A DNA stretch of 64,000 bases from CAZUAQ01 sp964618455 (GTDB lineage Bacteria; Planctomycetota; Phycisphaerae; UBA1845; PWPN01). Where the stretch lies: assembly GCA_964618455.1 (NCBI GenBank), contig CAZUAQ010000008.1:84582-148581 (forward strand), given 5' to 3'. The notes beneath the pieces are model-generated. The model did not search any database, was not told the DNA's origin, and worked only from the letters and a program-made list of their open reading frames with translations. The position numbers were made by a program, and so were the translations under genes. How positions within the stretch are numbered: position 1 is the first letter of the stretch; the number at the start of each line of letters is the position of its first letter. Positions 46,096-54,548 of this stretch are shown piece after piece.

Positions 46096-46280
46096 CGCCG
46101 ACTCCCATCTGAAGGTTCGCAACCGCGCTCCGTGCGCCGACCATGCGAACCGATCGTAAATCCAATTCTTATGTGACTACCGGAGCGCAAGAGTGTAATG
46201 GCTCAACGCGGGATTGCCAACGCCGTGGAAGGAATAGGGGGGATACGATCAATGAGAAGTAGATTCCCTCAGTCCGCGTG

Positions 46281-46583
46281 CTATGGCGAATGCTCTGATG
46301 ATTGGTACCGCGGCGAGACGGCCACGTAGGGCTTGCCGCGCAGTTTCTTGATGAGGATCAGCTCGCCCATGTCGTTTCCCTCGATCTTGTGGCCGACCCA
46401 TTGCAGCAAGAAGCCGAGGAACAGCAGCAGCGTCGGTCGCCACCAGAGACTCCACTGCCCATGCGATAACTGCACCCCCGCCAGCACGACGGCGGCGATC
46501 GTCATCGGAATGCCGATCACGTGAAGCGCGATCGACGCCGGATGCTGATGACGCAACATGTAGTTTTTAAACCAGTTGGGCAC
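46281..46583 (-). CDS. Small DUF962/Mpo1-like membrane protein
   Basis: The GTG at 46583, eight bases after GGAG, gives a 100-residue protein (MPNWFKNYMLRHQHPASIAL) that begins at the conserved part; a longer frame to 46715 is not supported. Family features are FKNYMLRHQHPASIALHVIG, two hydrophobic segments (about 18-38 and 48-65) and LQWVGHKIEGND. DUF962 includes yeast Mpo1, an Fe-dependent dioxygenase of 2-hydroxy fatty acids that depends on conserved His residues; His13, His20 and His residues near 65 are present here. The activity in bacteria is not established. It stands alone between a PfkB gene and a K+ channel gene, on the same strand as both. Confidence 0.8.
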   Translation of the reverse strand: MPNWFKNYMLRHQHPASIALHVIGIPMTIAAVVLAGVQLSHGQWSLWWRPTLLLFLGFLLQWVGHKIEGNDMGELILIKKLRGKPYVAVSPRYQSSEHSP

Positions 46584-46928
46584 AGGGTACTCCAGTAGGG
46601 TGTCTTCACAGGACCGTCGAAGCGTTTCCCGTAAATGTGATGGACGAAATCCGAATGATGAATGTCGAAGGAAAACGGCACACAGGCGCTTGCGCGGGCA
46701 CCGCCGGATTGACATTCAGACCACTGCTATTCGATCAGACTCCCCATTCCTTTTTGTGTCTTCTGTGCTTTCTGTGGCCGTTCTTCTCTATTGAGAGAAT
46801 AGCCACAAGAAGCACAAAGCACACAAAACGAAAAAACGGCGAAATCGGGATGGCGAATTCGATTGTGGCTACCGTGAATCAGGCATGCCACAGTCTGACG
46901 TATTCGTGCTTCGGTACTCGTTTCTCCC
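46584..46928. other. Intergenic region with dispersed hairpin repeat
   Basis: 345 bases without a supported gene. The main content is an imperfect inverted repeat (46751-46829), described separately. It separates the K+ channel gene end from the DUF962-like gene start on the same strand. Confidence 0.6.
46751..46829. repeat. Dispersed imperfect hairpin repeat, copy 1
   Basis: Left arm 46751-46779 includes TGTGCTTTCTGTGGCC; right arm 46801-46829 has the near-complement (GCCACAAGAAGCACAAAG). The loop is about 20 bases and AT-rich. Related copies lie at 54401-54489 and 56434-56521. All three sit in gene-free gaps between genes of any orientation. Confidence 0.75.
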
Positions 46929-47939
46929 TCACGTCGCTTCGCCGCCGACGCGCATTTCCTCCAGCTTGTTCGACGCCCCGCTCGGGCCGATCATGATCAG
47001 CGTGTCCTGCGGCTGTATGACGACGTCCGCGCCGGGGCTGAACTGCGTCGTGCCGTCGGCACGCTTGATCGCGACGACCATCACGTCGGCAGCCCGGCGG
47101 ATGTCCGCGTCACGCAGCGACTTGTTCGCCATCGGCGAATCCTTACCCACGACGAACTCGTCGAGTTCCAGGTCCACGCCCTTGGCGGCTACCTCCACGA
47201 AGTCCACCACGTGCGGCCGCGTAATGATGTTGGCAATGCGCTCGGCTCCGATCGCCTGCGGTGAGATCACCCGGCTCGCCCCCGCGCGGCGCAACTTGGG
47301 GATGGCGGTGAACTGCTCGGCCCGGGCCACGATGTGCAGGTCGCTGCGCAGCTCGCGCGCGGTCAGGGTCACGAAGACTTTATCCGCATCACTCGGAAGC
47401 ACCGCCACCAGCGCCCGCGCACGCTCGATCCCCGCGCGGTGCAGAATGTCCTCATCCGTGGCATCGCCCTCGATGTAGAGCACGCGCAATTCATCAAGCT
47501 TGCGGAGCGGGCTCGGGTCCAGCTCGATCACCACGATGGGCACGTTCGTTTCGCGCAGATGCTGCACGACCATCTGGCCCATCCGCCCGTACCCGCAGAC
47601 GATGACGTGTTCACTCAGGGATTTGATGCGCGATTCCAATTTTCGACTCCCGATCAAGCGACCGATTTCCCCCTCGACGAGCACACCGGTCATGAGGCTG
47701 AACGTGATGGCCACGGTCGAGATCCCAAAGACGACCAGCCCGATGGTCCAGAATTCCTGCGTGACGGAGGGCTCCCCGCCGATCTCGCGGTAGCCGACCG
47801 TCGAGAGGGTGATGGCCACCATGTACACCGCCTCATGGAAGGCCATTCGCGGAGGGATCACCATGTACCCGGCGACCCCGATCCAGAAGACGCTGAACAG
47901 CACGCCCAGCGCGATAAACAGGCGGTTGCGAATCGTCAT
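46929..47939 (-). CDS. Potassium channel-like protein with RCK (TrkA) domains
   Basis: 336 residues. Residues 1-75 form a two-helix pore module with the filter region TLSTVGYREIGG (T47-V-G-Y50-R51-E52), where the usual Gly-Asp after the Tyr is Arg-Glu. Two further hydrophobic helices flank it. A Rossmann-type RCK_N domain (about 111-230) starts with HVIVCGYGRMGQMVVQHL and binds nucleotide; RCK_C follows (about 245-325). The design is that of bacterial MthK/TrkA-type K+ channels gated by ligand binding to the RCK ring. The altered filter raises the question of ion selectivity. It is probably an inner-membrane protein; the gene stands alone with 130 bases to lepA. Confidence 0.87.
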   Translation of the reverse strand: MTIRNRLFIALGVLFSVFWIGVAGYMVIPPRMAFHEAVYMVAITLSTVGYREIGGEPSVTQEFWTIGLVVFGISTVAITFSLMTGVLVEGEIGRLIGSRKLESRIKSLSEHVIVCGYGRMGQMVVQHLRETNVPIVVIELDPSPLRKLDELRVLYIEGDATDEDILHRAGIERARALVAVLPSDADKVFVTLTARELRSDLHIVARAEQFTAIPKLRRAGASRVISPQAIGAERIANIITRPHVVDFVEVAAKGVDLELDEFVVGKDSPMANKSLRDADIRRAADVMVVAIKRADGTTQFSPGADVVIQPQDTLIMIGPSGASNKLEEMRVGGEAT

Positions 47940-48081
47940 GACGCCTCGTCCGTGAAGGTGACTGATCGCGGCGAATTATAGAACCCCTTGCGAGCCGGCG
48001 AAACCGCCCTTTTTCCGGGAGATCGACTCGGCTACACTATTGTGTCTGCCCCGAGGGGACCTCGTACTACCGGAAACGCCG

Positions 48082-49884
48082 ATGTTCAAACGCGACCTCA
48101 TCCGTAATTTCAGCATCATCGCCCACATCGACCATGGCAAAAGCACCCTGGCCGACCGGATCCTGGTGGCCACCAACGCCGTCCAGGTCCGCGAAATGCG
48201 CGACCAGTTCCTCGACGACATGGACCTCGAACGCGAGATGGGCATCACCATCAAGGCCAACCGCGCCAGCGTCGTCCACACTGTCGATGGCACGAATTAC
48301 ATGCTGAACCTGCTGGATACCCCGGGCCACGTGGATTTCCACTACGAGGTCTCCCGCGCCCTGGCGGCGTGCGAGGGCGTGCTGCTGCTGGTCGATGCCG
48401 CCCAGGGCGTCCAGGCCCAGACCGTCGCCAACGCCTACCTGGCCGTCGAAGCGAATCTCGAAATCATCCCGGTCATCAACAAGGTCGACCTGCCCACCGC
48501 CCGGCCCGATGACATCGCCATGGAACTCGAGCAGATCGTCGGCCTTCCCGCCGAGGAGGCGATCTTCACCTCCGCCAAGACCGGCCAGGGCATCGACAAC
48601 CTCTTCAAGGCCATCGTCGCGCGGATCCCTCCGCCGACAGGCGACGTCGCCGCCCCGCTCCAGGCCCTGGTCTACGACGCCAAGCCGGATGTCCACCGTG
48701 GCGTCGTCTGCCATGTGCGCGTGATGAACGGGCAGCTGAAAAAAGGCGACAAGATCCTGCTGATGGCCAAGCAGCGGACATATATCGTGACCGAGGTCGG
48801 CAAGTTCCGCCCGCGCCCTCAGCCGGTGGACTTCCTCGCCGCCGGGGAGGTCGGCTACGTGCTGGCGGGGATCAAGACGATTCACGACGTGAACATCGGC
48901 GACACCATCACGCTCGACGCCGAGCGCGCTCCCAAGGCCCTGCCCGGGTATCAACCGCCGCAGCGCATGGTCTTCTGTGACTTCTACCCCGGGCCGATGA
49001 CCGAGGCTCCCGACCTGCGCGATGCCCTCGAAGCGCTCTGGCTGAACGACAGTTCGTTTTCCTTCGAGCCGATCCACTCCAAGGCGCTCGGCTTCGGATT
49101 CCGCTGCGGGTTCCTCGGATTGTTGCACATGAAGATCATCCAGGAGCGGCTCGAGCGCGAGGCGGAGATCGATGTCGTCCAGACCGCGCCGACCGTGACC
49201 TTCGAGGTGCTCAAGTCCGACGGCGAGGTCATCCGCATCGACGCGCCGAGCCAGTTGCCGGACCTGTCCGTGGTCGAGGAGATCCGCGAGCCGATGATCG
49301 ACGCCAACCTGATCGTCCCGGCGGACTGCATCGGCGCGATCATGAAGATCGCTGACGAACGCCGCGGCGAATATCGCAAGACCGAGTACCTCTCGACCGA
49401 CCGCGTCATGCTGACGTACCACTTCCCGCTGTCGGAGACGATCTACGACTTCTACGACAAGCTCAAGTCCGCCACGAAGGGCTTCGGCACCATGGATTAC
49501 GAGATCACCGGCTATCACGCGGATCGGCTGGTAAAGCTGGACGTGCTGGTGAACGGCGTGGCGGTGGACGCCCTCTCGATCATCGTCCATCGCGACAAGG
49601 CCGAGAAACGTGGCCGGGGGCTCATCCGCCGACTCAAGGGCGAGATTGACCGCCACATGTTCGAGATCCCGCTCCAGGCCGCCATCGGCGGAAAGGTCGT
49701 CGCCCGCGAGACCATCAAGGCCATGCGCAAGAACGTCACCGCCAAGTGCTACGGCGGTGACGTCAGCCGAAAACGCAAACTTCTCGAAAAGCAGAAGGAA
49801 GGCAAACGCCGCATGAAGACGGTCGGCTCCGTCACTATCCCGCAGGAAGCCTTCATGGCCGTCCTCGACCCGGGAGACGAGTAA
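48082..49884 (+). CDS. lepA: Elongation factor 4 (LepA), translational GTPase
   Basis: The ATG at 48082 (MFKRDLIRNFSIIAHIDHGK) gives 600 residues, the normal LepA length. G motifs are complete: AHIDHGKST (G1), DTPGHVDF (G3), NKVDLP (G4). The domain order is G, domain II, EF-G-like III and V, then the LepA-specific C-terminal domain with NVTAKCYGGDVSRKRKLLEK and QKEGKRRMK. The protein binds ribosomes and is thought to back-translocate or remodel stalled complexes, at the ribosome in the cytosol. It has no obvious operon partner; the small unknown gene at 49925 follows by 40 bases with its own ribosome binding site. A possible -10 (TACACT) lies near 48030 but is weak. Confidence 0.97.
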   Translation: MFKRDLIRNFSIIAHIDHGKSTLADRILVATNAVQVREMRDQFLDDMDLEREMGITIKANRASVVHTVDGTNYMLNLLDTPGHVDFHYEVSRALAACEGVLLLVDAAQGVQAQTVANAYLAVEANLEIIPVINKVDLPTARPDDIAMELEQIVGLPAEEAIFTSAKTGQGIDNLFKAIVARIPPPTGDVAAPLQALVYDAKPDVHRGVVCHVRVMNGQLKKGDKILLMAKQRTYIVTEVGKFRPRPQPVDFLAAGEVGYVLAGIKTIHDVNIGDTITLDAERAPKALPGYQPPQRMVFCDFYPGPMTEAPDLRDALEALWLNDSSFSFEPIHSKALGFGFRCGFLGLLHMKIIQERLEREAEIDVVQTAPTVTFEVLKSDGEVIRIDAPSQLPDLSVVEEIREPMIDANLIVPADCIGAIMKIADERRGEYRKTEYLSTDRVMLTYHFPLSETIYDFYDKLKSATKGFGTMDYEITGYHADRLVKLDVLVNGVAVDALSIIVHRDKAEKRGRGLIRRLKGEIDRHMFEIPLQAAIGGKVVARETIKAMRKNVTAKCYGGDVSRKRKLLEKQKEGKRRMKTVGSVTIPQEAFMAVLDPGDE

Positions 49885-49924
49885 CAGGTGATCACTGACG
49901 CATTCCGGCGGGAGGAGAACAACC

Positions 49925-50344
49925 ATGGCGAATGAGCAGTACGCGTTTATCGAGAATGCAAAGATTCCTTCACGCGTATCGTGGCAGGAAGCCATTGACC
50001 GATGCGGTTTCAACTTTCAGTTGGACCCGGACCTCAAGCCATTCAAGGACTCCGGTTTCGTACCATGCACGCTGCATGGCCGTGAAGCCGGATTTGAAAT
50101 CTATTACGACGAAACCTCAGAGTATCCACCGGAGTTGAAGAGGTTCGCCGACGGGCGTGACGGCTGCATCGTCTTCCGCTGGGGAGGAAGCATGATCGAG
50201 TGTGCATCGGTCATGATCGCTTGCTACGCCTTAGCAAAGGATTTCGATGCCGTCATTACGTATGAAGGCGAAGATCCCGACGATCTGGAGAATCTACTCA
50301 GCGGAACGAATGAGGTCATCAACCTCGCCTTGAAAGAAAAATAA
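49925..50344 (+). CDS. Small cytosolic protein of unknown function
   Basis: 139 residues after GGGAGGAGAACAACC. The protein is acidic and globular, with no signal peptide or membrane segment. Recognisable pieces are IPSRVSWQEAIDRCGFNFQL, a mid region EIYYDETSEYPPELKRFADG, and a hydrophobic IVFRWGGSMIECASVMIACY followed by acidic YEGEDPDDLENLLSG. I do not recognise a family. It follows lepA by 40 bases on the same strand and may be cotranscribed. Base composition is lower in G+C than lepA, so it may have been acquired separately. Confidence 0.7.
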   Translation: MANEQYAFIENAKIPSRVSWQEAIDRCGFNFQLDPDLKPFKDSGFVPCTLHGREAGFEIYYDETSEYPPELKRFADGRDGCIVFRWGGSMIECASVMIACYALAKDFDAVITYEGEDPDDLENLLSGTNEVINLALKEK

Positions 50345-50488
50345 TCCACGCCTACTGAGCCATGTGAAAACACTCATCGGTGCATCGGAGAAGGGCTCGC
50401 CTGCGACACAGTGTTCTCATGATCACCTCCCTTTTCTTCGTTCAGGGCAGTGCGTAACATATCATTCTCAAAGCAGGAGATGAGTAGC

Positions 50489-51013
50489 ATGCACGCCCAC
50501 GAATCTTCCGCCTCTTCCGGAGTTCCATCTGCGTCATCCGCGCAATCTGCGGATGTAGACCATTCCCGCGTAGCACATCCGCCGGATGCGCACCCCCGCC
50601 TGCTGGTCGTCGGCCTGGGCGTGTTGCTGGTGGGTGTGCTGCTCGCACGGTGGGCCTACCCGTTGCGGCTCGGTGAGGAGATCGACGTGGACGCGGCGGC
50701 TGTCGCGCGCGTCGAGCAGCGGATCGACCCAAACGTGGCATCGTGGCCGGAACTGGCCCGGCTGCCGCGGGTCGGCGAGACGCTGGCCCGGCGGATTGTG
50801 GCATATCGCGAGACCCTTCGCGACGCGCGACGCGGCGAAGCCCACGCGGCGCGAACAGGCTCTGCGGACGAGGACTCCCCCGACCCGGTCGGCGCGGCCC
50901 GCGCCCCCGTCTTTCGCACGCCGGCGGACCTTGACGCCGTCCGCGGCATCGGCCCCAGGACGCTGGAGCGGCTGACCCCGTACCTGGTGTTCCCCGACGA
51001 GGCCGCCCCGTGA
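50489..51013 (+). CDS. ComEA-like membrane-anchored helix-hairpin-helix protein
   Basis: The ATG at 50489 is nine bases after AGGAG; earlier in-frame ATGs are too close to it. The 174-residue product has a Ser/Ala-rich cytoplasmic start, one transmembrane helix (about 37-55, LLVVGLGVLLVGVLLARWAY), then two helix-hairpin-helix half-motifs: DPNVASWPELARLPRVGETL with ARRIVAYRE, and FRTPADLDAVRGIGPRTLER with LTPYLVF. An acidic 35-residue insertion separates them. HhH proteins of this kind bind DNA non-specifically; ComEA serves DNA uptake at the outer face of the membrane. No other competence gene is nearby. Confidence 0.75.
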   Translation: MHAHESSASSGVPSASSAQSADVDHSRVAHPPDAHPRLLVVGLGVLLVGVLLARWAYPLRLGEEIDVDAAAVARVEQRIDPNVASWPELARLPRVGETLARRIVAYRETLRDARRGEAHAARTGSADEDSPDPVGAARAPVFRTPADLDAVRGIGPRTLERLTPYLVFPDEAAP

Positions 51014-51213
51014 CCGGCCGAATCAGCCCCGACCCGAGGCGCTCCAAAGGCTCTCCCTGCTCACTCCCCGGTCCTCGCACCCGCTTCGCCCCGCGTTGAC
51101 GGTCATCTGGGGCAACCTTACAATACCGCCGTTGTGAAATTCGCGCGGCGGACCCTCCCGGACACACCGTCTGCCGCCTTGTTGATGTTCCCGTTTGAGC
51201 GAGGACCGATCCC

Positions 51214-51420
51214 ATGAGACGTTGGCTGGTGCTGGTAGTGATGGCGGTGTCGTCTCTGATGCTGGTCGGTTGCGGCGATGGCGTCGCCCGCAGCAAGGAA
51301 GATCGCTTCAAGGCGATTCAGCGTGGCCTGGAACTCAACGCCCGGATGATGAACGACGACATCGACCTCCTCATCCTGAACACGCGTCCGAGCCGTCTCT
51401 CGCGCTATAACCTGCCGTGA
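51214..51420 (+). CDS. Small lipoprotein
   Basis: 68 residues: lipoprotein signal peptide with lipobox LVGC (acylated Cys20) and a charged mature part of about 48 residues (DRFKAIQRGLELNARMMNDD). The ribosome binding site is GAGCGAGGA, about nine bases upstream. The mature part resembles many small planctomycete lipoproteins of unknown role. The region before it (51014-51213) has no gene. It is followed after 190 bases by a transporter gene on the same strand. Confidence 0.7.
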   Translation: MRRWLVLVVMAVSSLMLVGCGDGVARSKEDRFKAIQRGLELNARMMNDDIDLLILNTRPSRLSRYNLP

Positions 51421-51609
51421 TCCTGTCGAAGCGTCGCTGACGGTAACGCCCCGATCCCACCACTCTCCGAAGACTCTGTGCGCGATTATGTCGATGCACG
51501 ATCCGCGCGGATTGCGAATCGCGCCCGCCCCCGGCACAATAGCGGCTCGCGCCCCCGCGCGTGAGCGGAGCAGAATGACACCTTCCAGGACACCCTGACG
51601 GACAGCCCC

Positions 51610-53202
51610 ATGAGCACCACGCCTCCGACCGCAGCCTACGCCGGTGAAGAACCCCGACCTCAATCCACGCCTTTTCGCGATATCCTGGCCTACTCGATCG
51701 GCGACGGCGCCAACTCGCTGATCATGAACACCTTCTTCGGCTTCGCCATGCTGTACTACACGAAGGCGCTGGGGCTGAGTGGTACGCTGGCGGGCATTAT
51801 CATGCTGATCATTACTCTCTGGGACGCCTTCACTGATCCCTTGATGGGGCACATCACCGATAACACGAGATCCGTTTTTGGAAGACGCCATCCCTGGATG
51901 TTGCTGGGCGGTTTCGTGGCGATGATCGGCTTCTTTGCCGTCTGGACAGTACCCGCCTGGTTCACGCAGAGTGAGATACATATCTTCTGGTATCTCGTCG
52001 CCATGAACATCCTCATGCGGACCGGCGGCACCATCTTCGCGGTCCCCTACATCGCCCTGGGGTTTGAGATCTGCACGCACTACACCCAGCGTACGACGCT
52101 TCAGGGTGTGCGAACCGCCGTGAACATGGCTGTCAATCTGGGCTCGACCGTTCTCATCTGGCTTGTCATCTTGCGTGATGAGGTCGGCTTGGCGGGAAGT
52201 GGTGTCGCCAAGGCCGAGAACTACCAACTCCTTGGACTGGTCTTCTCCATTGCCGCGCTGTGCTTCATCATTTTCGTCGTCTTTGCGACACGAAAATATG
52301 CGAACGATTCCCGCGCCAATCACGAAATCGGTGACATCAGCTTGAAAGAGATTCTCGCGAACCTCAAGGATGTCCTCTTCGACCCTCACCCTCGCACAGT
52401 CTTCTGTTTTATCGCCGTACTGTTTGTCGGCGTAGTCTTCGTGACCAGTCTGCAGATGTTCGTCTATGTGGATTTCATGCTTTTCGCCCCTTTGGAGAAA
52501 GCCCTGGTTCACGGAAGCACAATGGTGGCGGCTGGTATCGGCGGCTTGCTGGCGGGCTCAATCGTGAATCGACTCGACAAGAAGCCGGCTATTTACATGC
52601 TCCTGGGCATTGCTTGCTTCGGGAATATCATGCTTGTCGTGCTATTCGCGACGGGGCTCGTCCCGAAAGATTATGCATTGTCATCCCTCCCCGTGGCCAC
52701 TTTAATTTTCCTGATTTTCCACGATCTGTATCACGTTGGATCCACGGCAGCAACGACCATCGCTAATTCGATGATGGCGGACATCTCCGAGATTGCGAGG
52801 TTCCGTACCGGCCGCTTGCGCGATGGAAGTTACTCGGCAATGCTGAGCTTTGTCTTGAAGCTCGCGATCTCCGTGGGCATGCTCCTCTGCGGTGTCTACC
52901 TCGATCTGATCGGGCATGAAGAGGGCAATGTAACGCCGCAGGTGGCCACTTACATGATGTACGGCGCATTTCTGGGCGGCACTCTGCTGACATTCCTGGC
53001 GTGTCTCGTGATTGTGCGCTATCCCATCGACCGAGACTACCTGGCGAAGCTTCGCGACGTGAAACCCTCTCCGATGGTCCCGGTCTGCGGTTTCTGTCAG
53101 TTCGACCTCAGTGGCAACACTACCGGCACCTGCCCGAAGTGTGGCGGCCTGATTCCCGAAGGAGTGTTTGCAAAACTGTCGGATCCGGATTCCCCTGAGT
53201 GA
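51610..53202 (+). CDS. GPH/MFS-type sugar cation symporter with C-terminal zinc ribbon
   Basis: 530 residues. The first 480 form 11-12 transmembrane helices of the glycoside-pentoside-hexuronide (MFS_2) group: AYSIGDGANSLIMNTFFGFA, the conserved LWDAFTDPLMGHITDNTRSV and GRRHPWMLLGG, and IPYIALGFEICTHY-like sequence. It probably imports glycosides, hexuronides or similar with H+ or Na+. Residues about 494-515 add a zinc ribbon (VCGFCQFDLSGNTTGTCPKC) with four Cys in Cys-x2-Cys pairs. Planctomycetes attach this ribbon to various membrane proteins, but on a GPH transporter it is unusual. The C-terminal ribbon would lie in the cytosol and might regulate transport or bind a partner. The gene converges with the HAD gene, six bases apart. 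Confidence 0.88.
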   Translation: MSTTPPTAAYAGEEPRPQSTPFRDILAYSIGDGANSLIMNTFFGFAMLYYTKALGLSGTLAGIIMLIITLWDAFTDPLMGHITDNTRSVFGRRHPWMLLGGFVAMIGFFAVWTVPAWFTQSEIHIFWYLVAMNILMRTGGTIFAVPYIALGFEICTHYTQRTTLQGVRTAVNMAVNLGSTVLIWLVILRDEVGLAGSGVAKAENYQLLGLVFSIAALCFIIFVVFATRKYANDSRANHEIGDISLKEILANLKDVLFDPHPRTVFCFIAVLFVGVVFVTSLQMFVYVDFMLFAPLEKALVHGSTMVAAGIGGLLAGSIVNRLDKKPAIYMLLGIACFGNIMLVVLFATGLVPKDYALSSLPVATLIFLIFHDLYHVGSTAATTIANSMMADISEIARFRTGRLRDGSYSAMLSFVLKLAISVGMLLCGVYLDLIGHEEGNVTPQVATYMMYGAFLGGTLLTFLACLVIVRYPIDRDYLAKLRDVKPSPMVPVCGFCQFDLSGNTTGTCPKCGGLIPEGVFAKLSDPDSPE

Positions 53203-53208
53203 TGGAAA

Positions 53209-53955
53209 TCACATCCGCGGCGGCAGGAGATCGAGCAGATCGGCGTTGCGTTCGAGGCGAAAGTCCGGTTCTGCACGGGCGTAATCCGCTTCAGGCCAGG
53301 CGCCGGGCGCCCGGGCCACCAGCGCCGTCCGCATGCCCAGCGACGCCGGGCCGAGCACGTCCATCACCGGCGCATCCCCCACGAACAGCACACGCGACAG
53401 ATCGTCCGGCACCGCCTCGCCGAAGGCTTCGCGCAGCGCCGCGTCATAGATCCGCGGCGAAGGTTTTCGGTAGCCCACGCCGCTGGAAAAGATCGTGAAC
53501 TCCAGATGTTCCGCCAGCCCGTGCCGCGCGAGTTCCATCCGGGCGTACTTTGGCGGCACCATGCAGTTGCTGACCAGCCCGAGCCGATAGCCGCGACGGC
53601 GCAGCTCGTTCAGCGTCCCCGCCGACCACGGAAACACCTCCAGCGCCCCGACCCAGATGTGCCCCATGCGGTCTACCGCCTCGGCGATCCGTGCGGCATC
53701 GTGCGGCGCGCCGATCTCCTCGAGCCAGCCGGCGACGACCTCATGCAACTGGGCCTCGCGCAGATCCGGATCACGCCCGGCGGTCTCCTCCGCCGATTGC
53801 ACGCGTTCGATCAGCCGCGCGACGGCGTCCCCATCCATGGGATGATCGTCGAAGAGCGTCCCCGCCTCCGTCGCCCCGCGGGCAAACGCCTCCACCTGCT
53901 TGTTCACGTCCGCCAGCGTTCCGCCCCAGTCAAAGAACACCCATTCCACATCCAT
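53209..53955 (-). CDS. HAD-superfamily hydrolase
   Basis: The ATG at 53955 (MDVEWVFFDWGGTLAD) has GAGGA eight bases upstream; longer frames start upstream but are not needed. The 248-residue product has motif I VFFDWGGTL, in which the usual second Asp (D-x-D) is Gly, motif II GLVSNC, motif III Lys (GYRKPSPRIYDAAL) and motif IV GDAPVMDVLG. The lack of the second Asp is typical of dehalogenase- and phosphonatase-like HADs and argues against a standard phosphatase. It probably acts on a small organic molecule in the cytosol. The substrate is unknown and no neighbour informs it. Confidence 0.85.
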   Translation of the reverse strand: MDVEWVFFDWGGTLADVNKQVEAFARGATEAGTLFDDHPMDGDAVARLIERVQSAEETAGRDPDLREAQLHEVVAGWLEEIGAPHDAARIAEAVDRMGHIWVGALEVFPWSAGTLNELRRRGYRLGLVSNCMVPPKYARMELARHGLAEHLEFTIFSSGVGYRKPSPRIYDAALREAFGEAVPDDLSRVLFVGDAPVMDVLGPASLGMRTALVARAPGAWPEADYARAEPDFRLERNADLLDLLPPRM

Positions 53956-54548
53956 CGCACACATCCTCGATTGCAAGTCCATCCCCGACAGGGCCGCCGC
54001 GGATTCCATCTTGCCCCGTATCCGATCGTCCCCGCCCCTTGCCCGGTCACCTGGTGGCGCGAACACTTCTCCAGCAGGTCAGCTTCCACCATTCGCTTCA
54101 GGCGATGCCGGACCGACTCCACCATGTCTTTCGCCACGTGAACGGCGTTCACGGGACGATGATGCTACGGGTTCATGCAGAAAACGCAATGTTGGCGGGG
54201 GATGCGCGCTGGCTGTGAGACCACGAGAGGCTCGCCGGGGAGACGCATAACGACGCACGGTTCACCCGCGCACGTGCGGAACCGTGGTCGTCCTGCGCGG
54301 CGCCAACGGGGCTGGATCGTGACGTCGGCCGACTATCAAATCGCGCCGCTCACGCTCCGCCCCGTTCCTTATTTGAAATCCGCTCTTCTGATGAATTCCC
54401 TTTGTGTCTCTTGTGCCTTTTGTGGCCATACTCTCCCACCCACTCAAGCAATCGGGATAACCACGAACACACTCAAGCGTCACAGGAAACTAATCCAGTT
54501 CATCTTGTCCATCCTGTCGATGCTCTCCCCTTGTCTGTTACGTCTTGC
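53956..54548. other. Intergenic region with dispersed hairpin repeat
   Basis: 593 bases between two genes on the same strand. It contains the repeat at 54401-54489. On the minus strand, a short frame from 54152 to the HAD region encodes VRHRLKRMVEADLLEKCSRH, which recalls a winged-helix regulator fragment, but it runs into the HAD start and lacks a clear ribosome binding site, so I do not call it a gene. The rest holds nothing I can support. Confidence 0.5.
54401..54489. repeat. Dispersed imperfect hairpin repeat, copy 2
   Basis: Left arm 54401-54427 (TTTGTGTCTCTTGTGCC followed by TTTTGTGGCC) and right arm 54458-54489 with partial complement (AACCACGAACACACTC). The loop is about 30 bases. 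More diverged than copy 1. Confidence 0.65.

Noticed and set aside
48067..50013. Long minus-strand open frame antisense to lepA
   Set aside because: LepA is unmistakable on the plus strand; the antisense product is low-complexity Asp/Val/His-rich sequence with no homology features.
53904..54152. Short minus-strand frame resembling a winged-helix regulator start
   Set aside because: It overlaps the HAD start region, begins with GTG with no clear ribosome binding site, and turns into Trp/Arg-rich noise after about 40 residues. At best a regulator remnant.
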